Shown: one piece after another, positions 6,149-13,341 of the stretch
How positions within the stretch are numbered: position 1 is the stretch's first letter
Layout of the letters: each line of letters begins with the position of its first letter
Assembly (NCBI GenBank): GCA_019423005.1
Contig: JAHZCF010000046.1
Location: 1 to 15,849 of the forward strand
From: Haemophilus sp.
Lineage (GTDB): Bacteria > Pseudomonadota > Gammaproteobacteria > Enterobacterales > Pasteurellaceae
Direction: 5' to 3'
DNA length: 15,849 bases
The notes under the pieces: model-generated
Seen by the model: only the letters and a program-made list of their open reading frames with translations
What the model was told of the DNA's origin: nothing
Databases searched by the model: none
Made by a program: the position numbers and the translations under genes

Positions 6149-6173
6149 AAAAACCGCTAGATTAGCGGTTTTT
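6149..6173. terminator. Bidirectional terminator after metK
   Basis: A perfect 11-bp stem, AAAAACCGCTA (6149-6159) and TAGCGGTTTTT (6163-6173), closes a 3-nt loop. The A and T runs make it symmetrical, so it can act on both strands. It lies 20 bp after the metK stop and 11 bp before the sprT start. Confidence 0.88.
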
Positions 6174-6193
6174 ATCATACACATTTTATTTAC

Positions 6194-7348
6194 TTATTTA
6201 AGACCGGCTGCAGCTCGTAATTCTTCTGCGCGATCTACTTTTTCCCATGGGAATTGTTCACGGCCGAAGTGTCCATACGCGGCAGTTTGGCGATAGATTG
6301 GTTGAATTAAATTTAACATTTTAATTAAACCATAAGGACGTAAATCAAAGAATTCACGCACTAATTTAACCAATACTTCGTTTGATACTTTTCCTGTACC
6401 AAAGGTTTCTACCATGATCGACGTTGGCTCTGCCACACCAATTGCATAAGAAAGTTGAATTTCACAACGATCTGCAAGACCTGCTGCAACAATATTTTTG
6501 GCCACATAACGCGCGGCATAAGCGGCTGAACGGTCTACTTTTGATGGATCTTTACCCGAGAAGGCACCACCACCATGACGAGCTGCACCGCCGTATGTAT
6601 CAACAATGATTTTACGACCAGTTAAACCACAGTCGCCCATTGGGCCACCAATCACAAAACGACCGGTTGGATTAATGAAATATTTCGTTTGTTGAGATAA
6701 CCACTCACTTGGCAAAATTGGCTTGATGATTTCTTCCATCACTCCTTCATAAATTTCTTTTTGTGAGACTTCTTCACTATGTTGTGTTGAAAGGACGACT
6801 GCATCCACACCCACGATTTTGTTATCTTCATATTTTAAAGTAACTTGGCTTTTCGCATCAGGTCGTAACCACGCTAATTTGCCATTTTTGCGCACTTCCG
6901 CTTGTTTTTCCATTAAACGGTGCGCATAAGTAATCGCCGCAGGCATTAAAACTTCCGTTTCATTTGTCGCATAACCAAACATAATCCCTTGGTCACCCGC
7001 ACCTTGATCTAATGGATTCTCACGGTCCACACCTTGATTAATATCCGATGACTGTTTGCCAATCGCATTTAACACGGCACAAGAATTGCCATCAAACCCC
7101 ATTTCAGAGTGTTTATAACCAATATCACAAATCACTTGGCGAGTAAGGTTTTCAATATCAACCCATGCAGAAGTGGTAATTTCACCACCCACTAACGCCA
7201 TCCCTGTTTTTACATAGGTTTCGCAAGCCACACGAGCTTTAGGATCTTGTTTTAAAATTTCATCAAGTACCGCATCAGAAATTTGATCGGCAATCTTATC
7301 TGGATGTCCTTCTGAAACCGATTCAGAAGTAAATAAATAGCTAGACAT
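6194..7348 (-). CDS. metK: MetK, S-adenosylmethionine synthetase
   Basis: A 384-residue enzyme, the same length as E. coli MetK, that makes S-adenosylmethionine from methionine and ATP as a cytoplasmic tetramer. Signature segments are SEGHPDKIADQISDAVLD near 12-29 (ATP/Mg binding around GHPD), GAGDQGIMFGYA at 116-127 (the GAGDQG signature), and the later GGGAFSGKDPSKVDRSAAYAARY phosphate-binding loop. The three-domain layout is complete. Tandem MetJ-type boxes lie between the promoter and the start codon, so repression by MetJ-SAM is expected. sprT lies downstream on the same strand, beyond a terminator. Confidence 0.98.
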   Translation of the reverse strand: MSSYLFTSESVSEGHPDKIADQISDAVLDEILKQDPKARVACETYVKTGMALVGGEITTSAWVDIENLTRQVICDIGYKHSEMGFDGNSCAVLNAIGKQSSDINQGVDRENPLDQGAGDQGIMFGYATNETEVLMPAAITYAHRLMEKQAEVRKNGKLAWLRPDAKSQVTLKYEDNKIVGVDAVVLSTQHSEEVSQKEIYEGVMEEIIKPILPSEWLSQQTKYFINPTGRFVIGGPMGDCGLTGRKIIVDTYGGAARHGGGAFSGKDPSKVDRSAAYAARYVAKNIVAAGLADRCEIQLSYAIGVAEPTSIMVETFGTGKVSNEVLVKLVREFFDLRPYGLIKMLNLIQPIYRQTAAYGHFGREQFPWEKVDRAEELRAAAGLK

Positions 7349-7363
7349 AAGTTCTCTTCTTTT

Positions 7364-7415
7364 GGATGTATTGACGTATAGACGGCTATAATACGCTTTT
7401 TTGACTAATAAGCAA
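7364..7415 (-). promoter_or_regulatory. metK promoter with tandem MetJ boxes
   Basis: Against the MetJ consensus AGACGTCT, the adjacent 8-mers TGACGTAT (7372-7379, 6/8) and AGACGGCT (7380-7387, 7/8) form a tandem pair, with a weaker third unit GGATGTAT (7364-7371, 5/8). On the minus strand a -10-like TATTAT (7393-7388) abuts the boxes, with a weak -35 TTGCTT (7415-7410) 16 bp upstream. MetJ bound here would sit over the transcription start. MetJ binds two or more adjacent boxes, which fits. Confidence 0.7.
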
Positions 7416-7491
7416 GCATTCCTATCAAGTATTTTTGAAATGTGACAAGAAGAATCTAAGCTTTACGACAGAATTCAGCTCACTAATGCAT

Positions 7492-7516
7492 TAAATGGGC
7501 GACAAACGCCCATTTA
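7492..7516 (-). terminator. Hairpin after recN
   Basis: A perfect 10-bp stem, TAAATGGGCG (7492-7501) and CGCCCATTTA (7507-7516), encloses a 5-nt loop 12 bp after the recN stop. The tail on the minus strand is only weakly T-rich, so it is a probable but not ideal terminator. Confidence 0.65.
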
Positions 7517-7527
7517 TTTACCTGATT

Positions 7528-9204
7528 TTACTTCACTAAATCCAACATTTCTTGCGCATTCGCCAAAGCAAGCTCTGTAATTTCACTGCCACCCAGTAAT
7601 CTTGCAAGAGCTGGAACTCTCTCTTCTTGAGAAAGTGCGGTCATTTTGGTTTCAGTTTTATCATCAACGGTAAATTTCTCTACATTAAATTGATGATGTC
7701 CATGACATGCGACTTGTGGTAAATGGGTCACACAAAGTACTTGGCATTTATCGCCTAATTGACGTAACAATTTACCGACCACGCTTGCGGTTTTACCGCT
7801 AATCCCAACATCCACTTCATCAAAGATTAACGTTGGAATTGCCGATTGATCGGACGTTAAGACTTGGATCGCTAATGAAATACGAGACAACTCACCACCT
7901 GATGCAACTTTTGCTAGTGGTTGCGCTTGTTGTCCTAAATTACTGCGTAAAGTAAAAACGATATTATCTGCCCCATTTGCCGTCACTTTAGTTAAATCCG
8001 AATTCACTTCAATAAAAAACTCGGCATTTTCCATTGCAAGTCCTTTGATAGAATGTGTAACCTGTTGTGCTAATTTCTCTGCAGCTTGGCAACGGCTTTC
8101 ATGTAATTGTTTTGCCGTATGTTGCATTTTCTCAAAGGCGGCTTTTTCTTCTAGAATCAGACGCTCTTCACTTTCTGAAAAATCTAAAAGTGCGGTCAAT
8201 TCTGCTTTTAATTTTTGATGCCACTCCACCAATTCTTCTGGTTTCACATTGTGCTTACGTGCAAGTTGTAAAGCTTGCCCTAAACGTTGCTCAATCTCTT
8301 GTAATAACATCGGATCTTGCTCAATATGAGAAGCAAGATGCTGCACTTCACTTGTCGCCTCTTGCACTTGAATAAGTGCATCATTCAACATTGTTTGGAC
8401 GGAAGCATAGCGAGGATCTAACTCACTTAGCTCATCAATATACTGTGTCGCACGATAAAGCATCGAATCGATACTCACCGTCTCATTTTCACTGAGTAGC
8501 TGTAAGGCTGATTGTGATAACTGTGTCAGCTGTTCGCTATTTGATAGACGACGTTGATCCTCTTCCAATTCCAAATATTCATTTGGACGAAGGGCAAACT
8601 CATCTAACTCCTCAACCTGATATTGTAAAAGCTGTTTCTTCGCTTCATTTTCGGCAACTTTTTGTTGGAAGGTTTTAACTTGCGTTTGAAGATTTTTCCA
8701 CGCGCGATAATCTTCTCGCATTTGTGCGAGCAAATCATAGTGATGTGCAAATGTGTCCACCAACTGAAGTTGGTAGTCATTTTTCAATAATAATTGTGAA
8801 GCGTGCTGCCCATTAATATGAATAAGATATTGACCAATTTCTTTTAATTGAGAAGCCGATACAGGCGTGCTATTAATAAAAGCTTTAGAACGCCCATCTG
8901 CATTGATGACTCGGCGTAAAATACAATCGGAAGGATTATCAGAATCCTGCAATTCTTGCTCTTGCAACCATTGATAAGCAGGGTTCGTTGGTTCAATAAA
9001 AAAAGAGGCGCAGATTTCAGCTCTTTCCTGCCCTTCTCGAACCATAGAGGTTTCAATACGCTGCCCCAAGCATAATCCTAACGCATCAATAGCAATAGAT
9101 TTTCCTGCGCCGGTTTCCCCCGTGATCACAGACATTCCTTTCGCCAATTCAATCTCTAATTGACGAACAATTGCAAAATTATTGATGGTAAGTTGGGTTA
9201 GCAT
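7528..9204 (-). CDS. recN: RecN, SMC-like DNA repair ATPase
   Basis: A 558-residue SMC-family protein for double-strand break repair. It has Walker A GETGAGKS at 29-36, long charged/Leu-rich coiled-coil arms in the middle (for example NEAKKQLLQYQVEELDEF), the ABC signature SGGELS at 435-440, and Walker B TLIFDEVDVG around 458-467 with Asp462/Glu463. Its length is close to the E. coli protein (about 550). It bridges broken DNA ends and is a classic SOS gene. A LexA box over its own promoter confirms this here, so it can be induced separately from nadK, which lies 76 bp upstream on the same strand. Two perfect USSs occur within the gene (7633-7641 and 8188-8196). Confidence 0.97.
   Translation of the reverse strand: MLTQLTINNFAIVRQLEIELAKGMSVITGETGAGKSIAIDALGLCLGQRIETSMVREGQERAEICASFFIEPTNPAYQWLQEQELQDSDNPSDCILRRVINADGRSKAFINSTPVSASQLKEIGQYLIHINGQHASQLLLKNDYQLQLVDTFAHHYDLLAQMREDYRAWKNLQTQVKTFQQKVAENEAKKQLLQYQVEELDEFALRPNEYLELEEDQRRLSNSEQLTQLSQSALQLLSENETVSIDSMLYRATQYIDELSELDPRYASVQTMLNDALIQVQEATSEVQHLASHIEQDPMLLQEIEQRLGQALQLARKHNVKPEELVEWHQKLKAELTALLDFSESEERLILEEKAAFEKMQHTAKQLHESRCQAAEKLAQQVTHSIKGLAMENAEFFIEVNSDLTKVTANGADNIVFTLRSNLGQQAQPLAKVASGGELSRISLAIQVLTSDQSAIPTLIFDEVDVGISGKTASVVGKLLRQLGDKCQVLCVTHLPQVACHGHHQFNVEKFTVDDKTETKMTALSQEERVPALARLLGGSEITELALANAQEMLDLVK
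7633..7641 (+). repeat. DNA uptake signal sequence (USS)
   Basis: A perfect AAGTGCGGT core in the 3' part of recN. Confidence 0.9.
8188..8196 (+). repeat. DNA uptake signal sequence (USS)
   Basis: A second perfect AAGTGCGGT core in recN, in the coiled-coil coding part. Confidence 0.9.
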
Positions 9205-9219
9205 AAAAAATCTCCTTAA

Positions 9220-9260
9220 CTGTATATCTATATATTATAACTGATATAATATACAGTAAA
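9220..9260 (-). promoter_or_regulatory. recN SOS promoter with LexA boxes
   Basis: On the minus strand CTGTATATTATATCAG (9256-9241) fits the LexA pattern CTG-N10-CAG, extended as TACTG...CAGTT. A second, weaker site, ATATATAGATATACAG (9235-9220), matches 13 of 16 consensus bases. A perfect -10, TATAAT (9239-9234), lies between the two, and a possible -35 TTTACT (9260-9255) overlaps the first box at a short 15-bp spacing. LexA on either site would block polymerase. E. coli recN also has more than one LexA site. Confidence 0.82.
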
Positions 9261-9280
9261 GAGATTTTTAACTTTTTGGA

Positions 9281-10171
9281 TTAGAAATTTTTAAGCCAGC
9301 CTAATTTCGTGCTTAATACATTGTAATAATTATAATTTTTTAGATGTAATAAACGTAGCTTGTGCGGGCTTTTTTCAATGTGAACGATATCATCAGGAGA
9401 AAAATCTAGCGCAATTTGACTATCACAGCCCAACTCTAGCTGTGAAGTATTATGTTCAGCAAAGCGAATTGAGATTTTACTGTCTCCATCAATTACTAAT
9501 GGTCGAGAAGAAAGTGTGTGTGGGAACATCGGCACAAGGGCAATCGCATTTAAATTTGGCGTTAAAATCGGGCCGCCTGCGGAAAGCGAATAAGCCGTTG
9601 AACCTGTTGGTGTGGAAACAATCAAACCATCTGAACGCTGAGAAAACGCGAATTTATCATTGATGTAAACATGGAAATCAATCATGTGCGCAATTTTAGC
9701 TGGGTGAATCACCGCCTCATTTACGGCATTGCTACTGGAGATAATTTCACCGTTTCGTTCAATTTTAGCTTCCAATAAAAAACGCTCTTCTACAAAAAAT
9801 TCACCATGTTCTAAACACGCTTCAAGCTGCGCATAAGCATTTTTCGGGTCAATATCGGTCAAAAAGCCTAAGTTGCCTCGGTTAATACCAATCATTGGAA
9901 TATTATATTTAGCCAAAATGCGAGCACGCCCTAGCATATTGCCATCACCACCGATTACAATCACGAGTTGAGCTTGTTCTCCAATTTCTTCAACGGTTGC
10001 TAACACCTCTTCCGGTAAACCAAATTTTTCACCCACTTCTTTTTCGACTAAAACTTGATATCCTCGCTCTTTCAGCCACTGATACAAGTTTTTATGCATT
10101 TGCAAATTAATGTCGCGACGTGGTTTTCCCATCAAGGCGATGGTTTTAAATGATTTGACTAATTCATCCAT
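9281..10171 (-). CDS. nadK: NadK, NAD kinase
   Basis: A 296-residue ATP-NAD kinase that phosphorylates NAD to NADP in the cytoplasm. Visible motifs are the catalytic GGDGNMLGRAR loop, NRGNLGFLTD, the conserved NE of NAVNEAVIHP, and SDGLIVSTPTGSTAYSLSAGGPI for NAD binding, plus the C-terminal LSTKLGW typical of the gamma-proteobacterial enzymes. I place the start at the ATG 10171-10169. A frame extension upstream begins at TTG (10189), but the family N-terminus and the GGGAG ribosome site that would lie inside the extension favour the ATG. It diverges from grpE; recN follows downstream with its own promoter. A nadK-recN neighbourhood next to grpE is common in gamma-proteobacteria. Confidence 0.95.
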   Translation of the reverse strand: MDELVKSFKTIALMGKPRRDINLQMHKNLYQWLKERGYQVLVEKEVGEKFGLPEEVLATVEEIGEQAQLVIVIGGDGNMLGRARILAKYNIPMIGINRGNLGFLTDIDPKNAYAQLEACLEHGEFFVEERFLLEAKIERNGEIISSSNAVNEAVIHPAKIAHMIDFHVYINDKFAFSQRSDGLIVSTPTGSTAYSLSAGGPILTPNLNAIALVPMFPHTLSSRPLVIDGDSKISIRFAEHNTSQLELGCDSQIALDFSPDDIVHIEKSPHKLRLLHLKNYNYYNVLSTKLGWLKNF

Positions 10172-10210
10172 AACTATGATTGCTCCCAAGTACAGACTTC
10201 CTGATTTTTG

Positions 10211-10219
10211 ACCGCACTT
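10211..10219 (-). repeat. DNA uptake signal sequence (USS)
   Basis: A perfect ACCGCACTT in the nadK-grpE intergenic region, unpaired. It overlaps a CTTGAA that could be a sigma-32 -35 element. Confidence 0.9.
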
Positions 10220-10271
10220 GAATTTAAAATTTTAGCCATTATATTACATAGCAATTCAGTTTTGCTAAAAT
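10211..10271. promoter_or_regulatory. Divergent promoter region of nadK and grpE
   Basis: For grpE (plus), ATTACA (10243-10248) and TAAAAT (10266-10271) are spaced 17 bp and resemble a sigma-70 promoter. A sigma-32-like -35, CTTGAA (10217-10222), is followed by AGCCAT (10234-10239), with a spacing of 11 that is slightly short. For nadK (minus), a perfect TATAAT occurs at 10243-10238 without a convincing -35. A USS (ACCGCACTT, 10211-10219) overlaps the CTTGAA element. All of these are motif matches only. Confidence 0.45.
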
Positions 10272-10301
10272 AGCACTAATTTTTGATAAATGGAGAAAAA
10301 G

Positions 10302-10877
10302 ATGTCAGAACAAGCACAAAACTTAAATGAAAATGAAGAACTTGTTGAAGAAGTTCAGCAGGAAACCACCGCAACGGAAGATCCGTTAAAAGAAGCGATT
10401 GCCCGTGTACAAGAACTTGAAGAACAATTAAAAGCACAAGTAGAAGAAACCTCTAAAAAAGAGCAAGATTTATTGCTTCGCACGCGTGCTGAAATTGACA
10501 ATATGCGTCGCCGCAGCGAACAAGACATCGAAAAAGCACATAAATTTGCGCTCGAAAAATTCTCAAAAGATATCTTAAATACCATTGATAACTTAGAGCG
10601 TGCGCTTGCAACGCCTGCTAATAAGGAAGATGAAAACATCAAAGCCCTATTCGCTGGTGTTGAGCTGACTTTAAAAGAGTTACTCTCAACGGTTTCTCGC
10701 TTTGGTGTCGAACCTGTTGGTGCAGTGGGTGAAACCTTTAACCCGGATCTCCACCAAGCCATCTCTATGCAACCAGCTGAAGGGTTTGAAAGCAACCAAA
10801 TCACCACCGTTTTACAAAAAGGCTATACCTTAAATGGTCGTGTGATTCGCCCAGCTATGGTAATGGTTGCAGCTTAA
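10302..10877 (+). CDS. grpE: GrpE, nucleotide exchange factor for DnaK
   Basis: A 191-residue cytoplasmic co-chaperone that releases ADP from DnaK. The order is as in the family: an acidic, Gln/Asn-rich N-terminus; a long helix (residues about 20-80) with ...LLLRTRAEIDNMRRRSEQDIEKAHKFALEKF split over its DnaK-contacting segment; then the beta domain with the GrpE signature FNPDLHQAI and NGRVIRPAMVMVA at the end. The start is the ATG at 10302, because GGAG (10292-10295) lies 6 nt before it. An in-frame ATG at 10290 would itself contain that ribosome site. It is a single-gene unit between its promoter and the terminator at 10901-10924. Confidence 0.96.
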   Translation: MSEQAQNLNENEELVEEVQQETTATEDPLKEAIARVQELEEQLKAQVEETSKKEQDLLLRTRAEIDNMRRRSEQDIEKAHKFALEKFSKDILNTIDNLERALATPANKEDENIKALFAGVELTLKELLSTVSRFGVEPVGAVGETFNPDLHQAISMQPAEGFESNQITTVLQKGYTLNGRVIRPAMVMVAA

Positions 10878-10900
10878 TTTCTTTTCTATGACTTAAAGAG

Positions 10901-10924
10901 CGGACGATTTTTCGTCCGTTTTTT
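10901..10924 (+). terminator. grpE terminator
   Basis: CGGACGA (10901-10907) and TCGTCCG (10912-10918) form a perfect 7-bp GC-rich stem with a TTTT loop, followed directly by six Ts (10919-10924). It lies 24 bp after the grpE stop. Confidence 0.92.
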
Positions 10925-10937
10925 ATTGCCAAAAAAC

Positions 10938-10951
10938 TTGATTCAGATCAA
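10938..10951 (+). promoter_or_regulatory. Perfect FNR box upstream of nrdD
   Basis: TTGATTCAGATCAA matches the FNR consensus TTGAT-N4-ATCAA exactly. If it acts from the classical -41.5 position, transcription would start near 10986, with AATAAT (10974-10979) as the -10. Anaerobic activation of a class III ribonucleotide reductase by FNR is well established in E. coli. Confidence 0.85.
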
Positions 10952-10968
10952 ATTTATAAAAAAATAAT

Positions 10969-10985
10969 TTGAGAATAATTCTCAA
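10969..10985 (+). promoter_or_regulatory. Fur-like palindrome upstream of nrdD
   Basis: TTGAGAATAATTCTCAA is a 17-bp palindrome with 8-bp arms around one central base. Its core TGAGAAT-A-ATTCTCA fits the 7-1-7 Fur model (TGATAAT-N-ATTATCA) with one symmetric change per half. It covers the -10 predicted from the FNR box, so an occupied site should repress that promoter. Binding by Fur is inferred. Confidence 0.5.
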
Positions 10986-11054
10986 CAAAAACACTCTTGA
11001 TTTCTAGATTTATCAAGGTTTCAACTCAATTTTACCCATCAAAAAAACAAAATA

Positions 11055-11102
11055 ACACTATATATTGTGTGTTGATCTATTAAATAAAACTATATATAGT
11101 GC
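11055..11102 (+). promoter_or_regulatory. Two NrdR boxes over the proximal nrdD promoter
   Basis: ACACTATATATTGTGT (11055-11070) matches the NrdR consensus ACACWATATATWGTGT, and AAACTATATATAGTGC (11087-11102) is a good second box. They start 32 bp apart, three helical turns, the standard NrdR arrangement. TTGATC (11072-11077) and TATAGT (11095-11100), spaced 17 bp, form a plausible sigma-70 promoter whose -10 lies inside box 2. NrdR with (d)ATP bound would then repress nrdD. Confidence 0.88.
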
Positions 11103-11141
11103 TTTCAATTTTTTTCATAGCTACCTTACAGGAGTCATAAA

Positions 11142-13268
11142 ATGAACGCTTTCTTCGTGATTAAGCGTGATGGTTCACGAATTGGGTTTGACCTACAACG
11201 TATTACTAATGCAATCAAAAAAGCAGCAAGTGCGGTCAATATTGTTGATGACATGTATATCCATGATCTGAGCCAGCAGATTAATACTGAAATTTTTAGT
11301 CATTATCAGCATGAAATTGATATCAACCAGATTCAAAAAATTGTTGAAAATCACTTAATGACAAGTAAGTATCCACAAATTGCACGTGCTTATATTGAAT
11401 ATCGTCATGATCGTGATCTTGCTCGAGAAAAACGTAGCCAATTAACCAAAGAAATTGAAGGGCTGATTGAGCAAAGCAATGTGGAATTGCTTAATGAAAA
11501 CGCCAATAAAGATGCGAAAGTTATCCCTACCCAACGTGATTTACTAGCGGGTATTGTGGCAAAACACTATGCCAAACGTCATATTCTGCCAAGAGATGTT
11601 GTTGAAGCTCATGAAAAAGGAGAAATCCACTATCACGACTTAGATTATGCGCCATTTTTCCCGATGTTTAACTGCATGCTCGTTGATCTAAAAGGCATGC
11701 TTTCGCATGGTTTTAAAATGGGCAATGCCGAAATTGAGCCGCCTAAATCTATTGGCACAGCAACAGCCGTTACCGCACAAATTATTGCTCAAGTCGCCAG
11801 CCATATTTATGGCGGTACAACCATTAATCGTATTGATGAAGTGCTTGCGCCTTATGTTCAACTCAGTTTTGAAAAACATTTGAAAAATGCTGCACAATGG
11901 CAAATTCCAGATGCAGACGGTTATGCGAAAGCATTAATTGAAAAAGAATGTTTTGATGCATTTCAATCCCTTGAATATGAAGTTAATACGCTCCATACGT
12001 CAAATGGTCAAACGCCATTTGTTACCTTTGGTTTTGGCTTAGGCACTAGTTGGCAAGAACGTTTAATTCAACAATCGATTTTGAAAAACCGTATTCGTGG
12101 TTTAGGTAAAAATCACAAAACCCCCGTCTTCCCTAAACTGGTCTTTACCATTAAAAAAGGCGTGAACCAAAACGAACAAGATCCGAACTATGACATTAAA
12201 AAACTGGCTTTAGAATGCGCTTCAAAACGCATGTATCCAGATATTTTAAACTATGATCAAGTGGTTAAAGTCACTGGTTCGTTCAAAGCCCCAATGGGTT
12301 GTCGTAGCTTCTTAGGTGCCTATGAAGAAAACGGCCATGAAGTACATGATGGTCGCAATAATTTAGGCGTGGTGAGTTTGAACCTTCCTCGCATTGCTCT
12401 TGAAGCACAAGGAAATGAAGAAAAATTCTACCGCACTTTAGATGAACGCTTAGCTCTTGCGAAGAAGGCCTTACTTACCCGTATTGCTCGCTTAGAAAAT
12501 ACCAAAGCTCGTGTCGCGCCAATTCTCTATATGGAAGGTGCTTGCGGCGTTCGATTAAAAGCTGATGATAAGGTTGCGGATATTTTCAAAAATGGCCGAG
12601 CATCAATTTCTTTAGGCTATATTGGCATTCACGAAACCATCAATGCGCTGTATAAACAAGGGCATATTTTTGACGATGAACAACTACGCGAAAAAGGCAT
12701 CGCAATTGTGCGTCGTTTAAGCGAAGCGGTCAAACAATGGCAGAAAGAAACTGGCTATGCATTTAGCCTTTATTCCACACCAAGTGAAAACTTGTGCGAT
12801 CGCTTCTGTCGTTTAGATACCAAACAATTTGGTGTGATTGAAGGCGTTACTGATAAAGGCTACTACACTAACAGCTATCATTTAGATGTAGAGAAAAAAG
12901 TGAATCCATACGATAAATTAGACTTTGAAATGCCTTATCCTGAATTAGCGAGTGGCGGCTTTATCTGTTATGGCGAATACCCAAATATTCAACATAACCT
13001 GAAAGCACTCGAAGATGTATGGGATTATAGCTACGATCGCGTGCCTTATTACGGCACCAACACGCCAATTGATGAATGTTATGAATGTGGTTTTACAGGA
13101 GAGTTTAATTGCACAAGTAAAGGCTTTGTCTGTCCGAAATGCGGTAATCATGACAGTGCAAAAGTCTCCGTGACCCGACGGGTTTGTGGTTATCTCGGCA
13201 GTCCTGATGCTCGTCCATTTAATGCGGGCAAACAGGAAGAAGTAAAACGTCGAGTGAAACACCTATAA
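11142..13268 (+). CDS. nrdD: NrdD, anaerobic (class III) ribonucleoside-triphosphate reductase
   Basis: A 708-residue glycyl-radical enzyme that reduces ribonucleoside triphosphates to deoxy forms under anaerobiosis. The N-terminal ATP-cone (about 1-95; VIKRDGSRIGFDLQRI) is the allosteric site. Cys178 (NCMLVDLKG) and Cys387 (MGCRSFLG) lie 209 residues apart, where the two active-site cysteines are expected. A zinc site is formed by Cys646/Cys649 and Cys664/Cys667. The radical glycine is Gly683 in RRVCGYLGSPDARPFNAGK. Its length matches E. coli (about 712). AGGAG precedes the ATG. The activase gene nrdG, often adjacent, is not in this window. Upstream control by FNR, NrdR and perhaps Fur is listed separately. 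USSs lie within the gene at 11228-11236 and 12430-12438. Confidence 0.98.
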   Translation: MNAFFVIKRDGSRIGFDLQRITNAIKKAASAVNIVDDMYIHDLSQQINTEIFSHYQHEIDINQIQKIVENHLMTSKYPQIARAYIEYRHDRDLAREKRSQLTKEIEGLIEQSNVELLNENANKDAKVIPTQRDLLAGIVAKHYAKRHILPRDVVEAHEKGEIHYHDLDYAPFFPMFNCMLVDLKGMLSHGFKMGNAEIEPPKSIGTATAVTAQIIAQVASHIYGGTTINRIDEVLAPYVQLSFEKHLKNAAQWQIPDADGYAKALIEKECFDAFQSLEYEVNTLHTSNGQTPFVTFGFGLGTSWQERLIQQSILKNRIRGLGKNHKTPVFPKLVFTIKKGVNQNEQDPNYDIKKLALECASKRMYPDILNYDQVVKVTGSFKAPMGCRSFLGAYEENGHEVHDGRNNLGVVSLNLPRIALEAQGNEEKFYRTLDERLALAKKALLTRIARLENTKARVAPILYMEGACGVRLKADDKVADIFKNGRASISLGYIGIHETINALYKQGHIFDDEQLREKGIAIVRRLSEAVKQWQKETGYAFSLYSTPSENLCDRFCRLDTKQFGVIEGVTDKGYYTNSYHLDVEKKVNPYDKLDFEMPYPELASGGFICYGEYPNIQHNLKALEDVWDYSYDRVPYYGTNTPIDECYECGFTGEFNCTSKGFVCPKCGNHDSAKVSVTRRVCGYLGSPDARPFNAGKQEEVKRRVKHL
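11228..11236 (+). repeat. DNA uptake signal sequence (USS)
   Basis: A perfect AAGTGCGGT core in the ATP-cone coding part of nrdD. Confidence 0.9.
12430..12438 (-). repeat. DNA uptake signal sequence (USS)
   Basis: A perfect ACCGCACTT core inside nrdD, encoding part of YRTL. Confidence 0.9.
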
Positions 13269-13288
13269 TTCGCAACATTGATTATGAT

Positions 13289-13318
13289 AAAATAGCTCAT
13301 CAAAAGTGAGCTATTTTT
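13289..13318 (+). terminator. nrdD terminator
   Basis: AAAATAGCTCA (13289-13299) and TGAGCTATTTT (13307-13317) form a perfect 11-bp stem with a 7-nt loop and a T-run, 20 bp after the nrdD stop. It separates nrdD from the next gene, whose start is 23 bp further on. Confidence 0.9.
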
Positions 13319-13341
13319 ATTTCAATAAATAAGGAAGTACC

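Noticed and set aside
10172..10189. Longer NadK starting at TTG 10189
   Set aside because: No ribosome site before the TTG, the GGGAG lies inside the extension, and the family N-terminus fits the ATG at 10171.
10290..10301. GrpE start four codons earlier at ATG 10290
   Set aside because: The GGAG ribosome site for ATG 10302 would lie inside this extension, and nothing comparable precedes 10290.
10997..11016. TTGAT and ATCAA separated by 10 bp, a possible second FNR site
   Set aside because: FNR needs a 4-bp spacer; with 10 bp the half-sites do not form a standard box.
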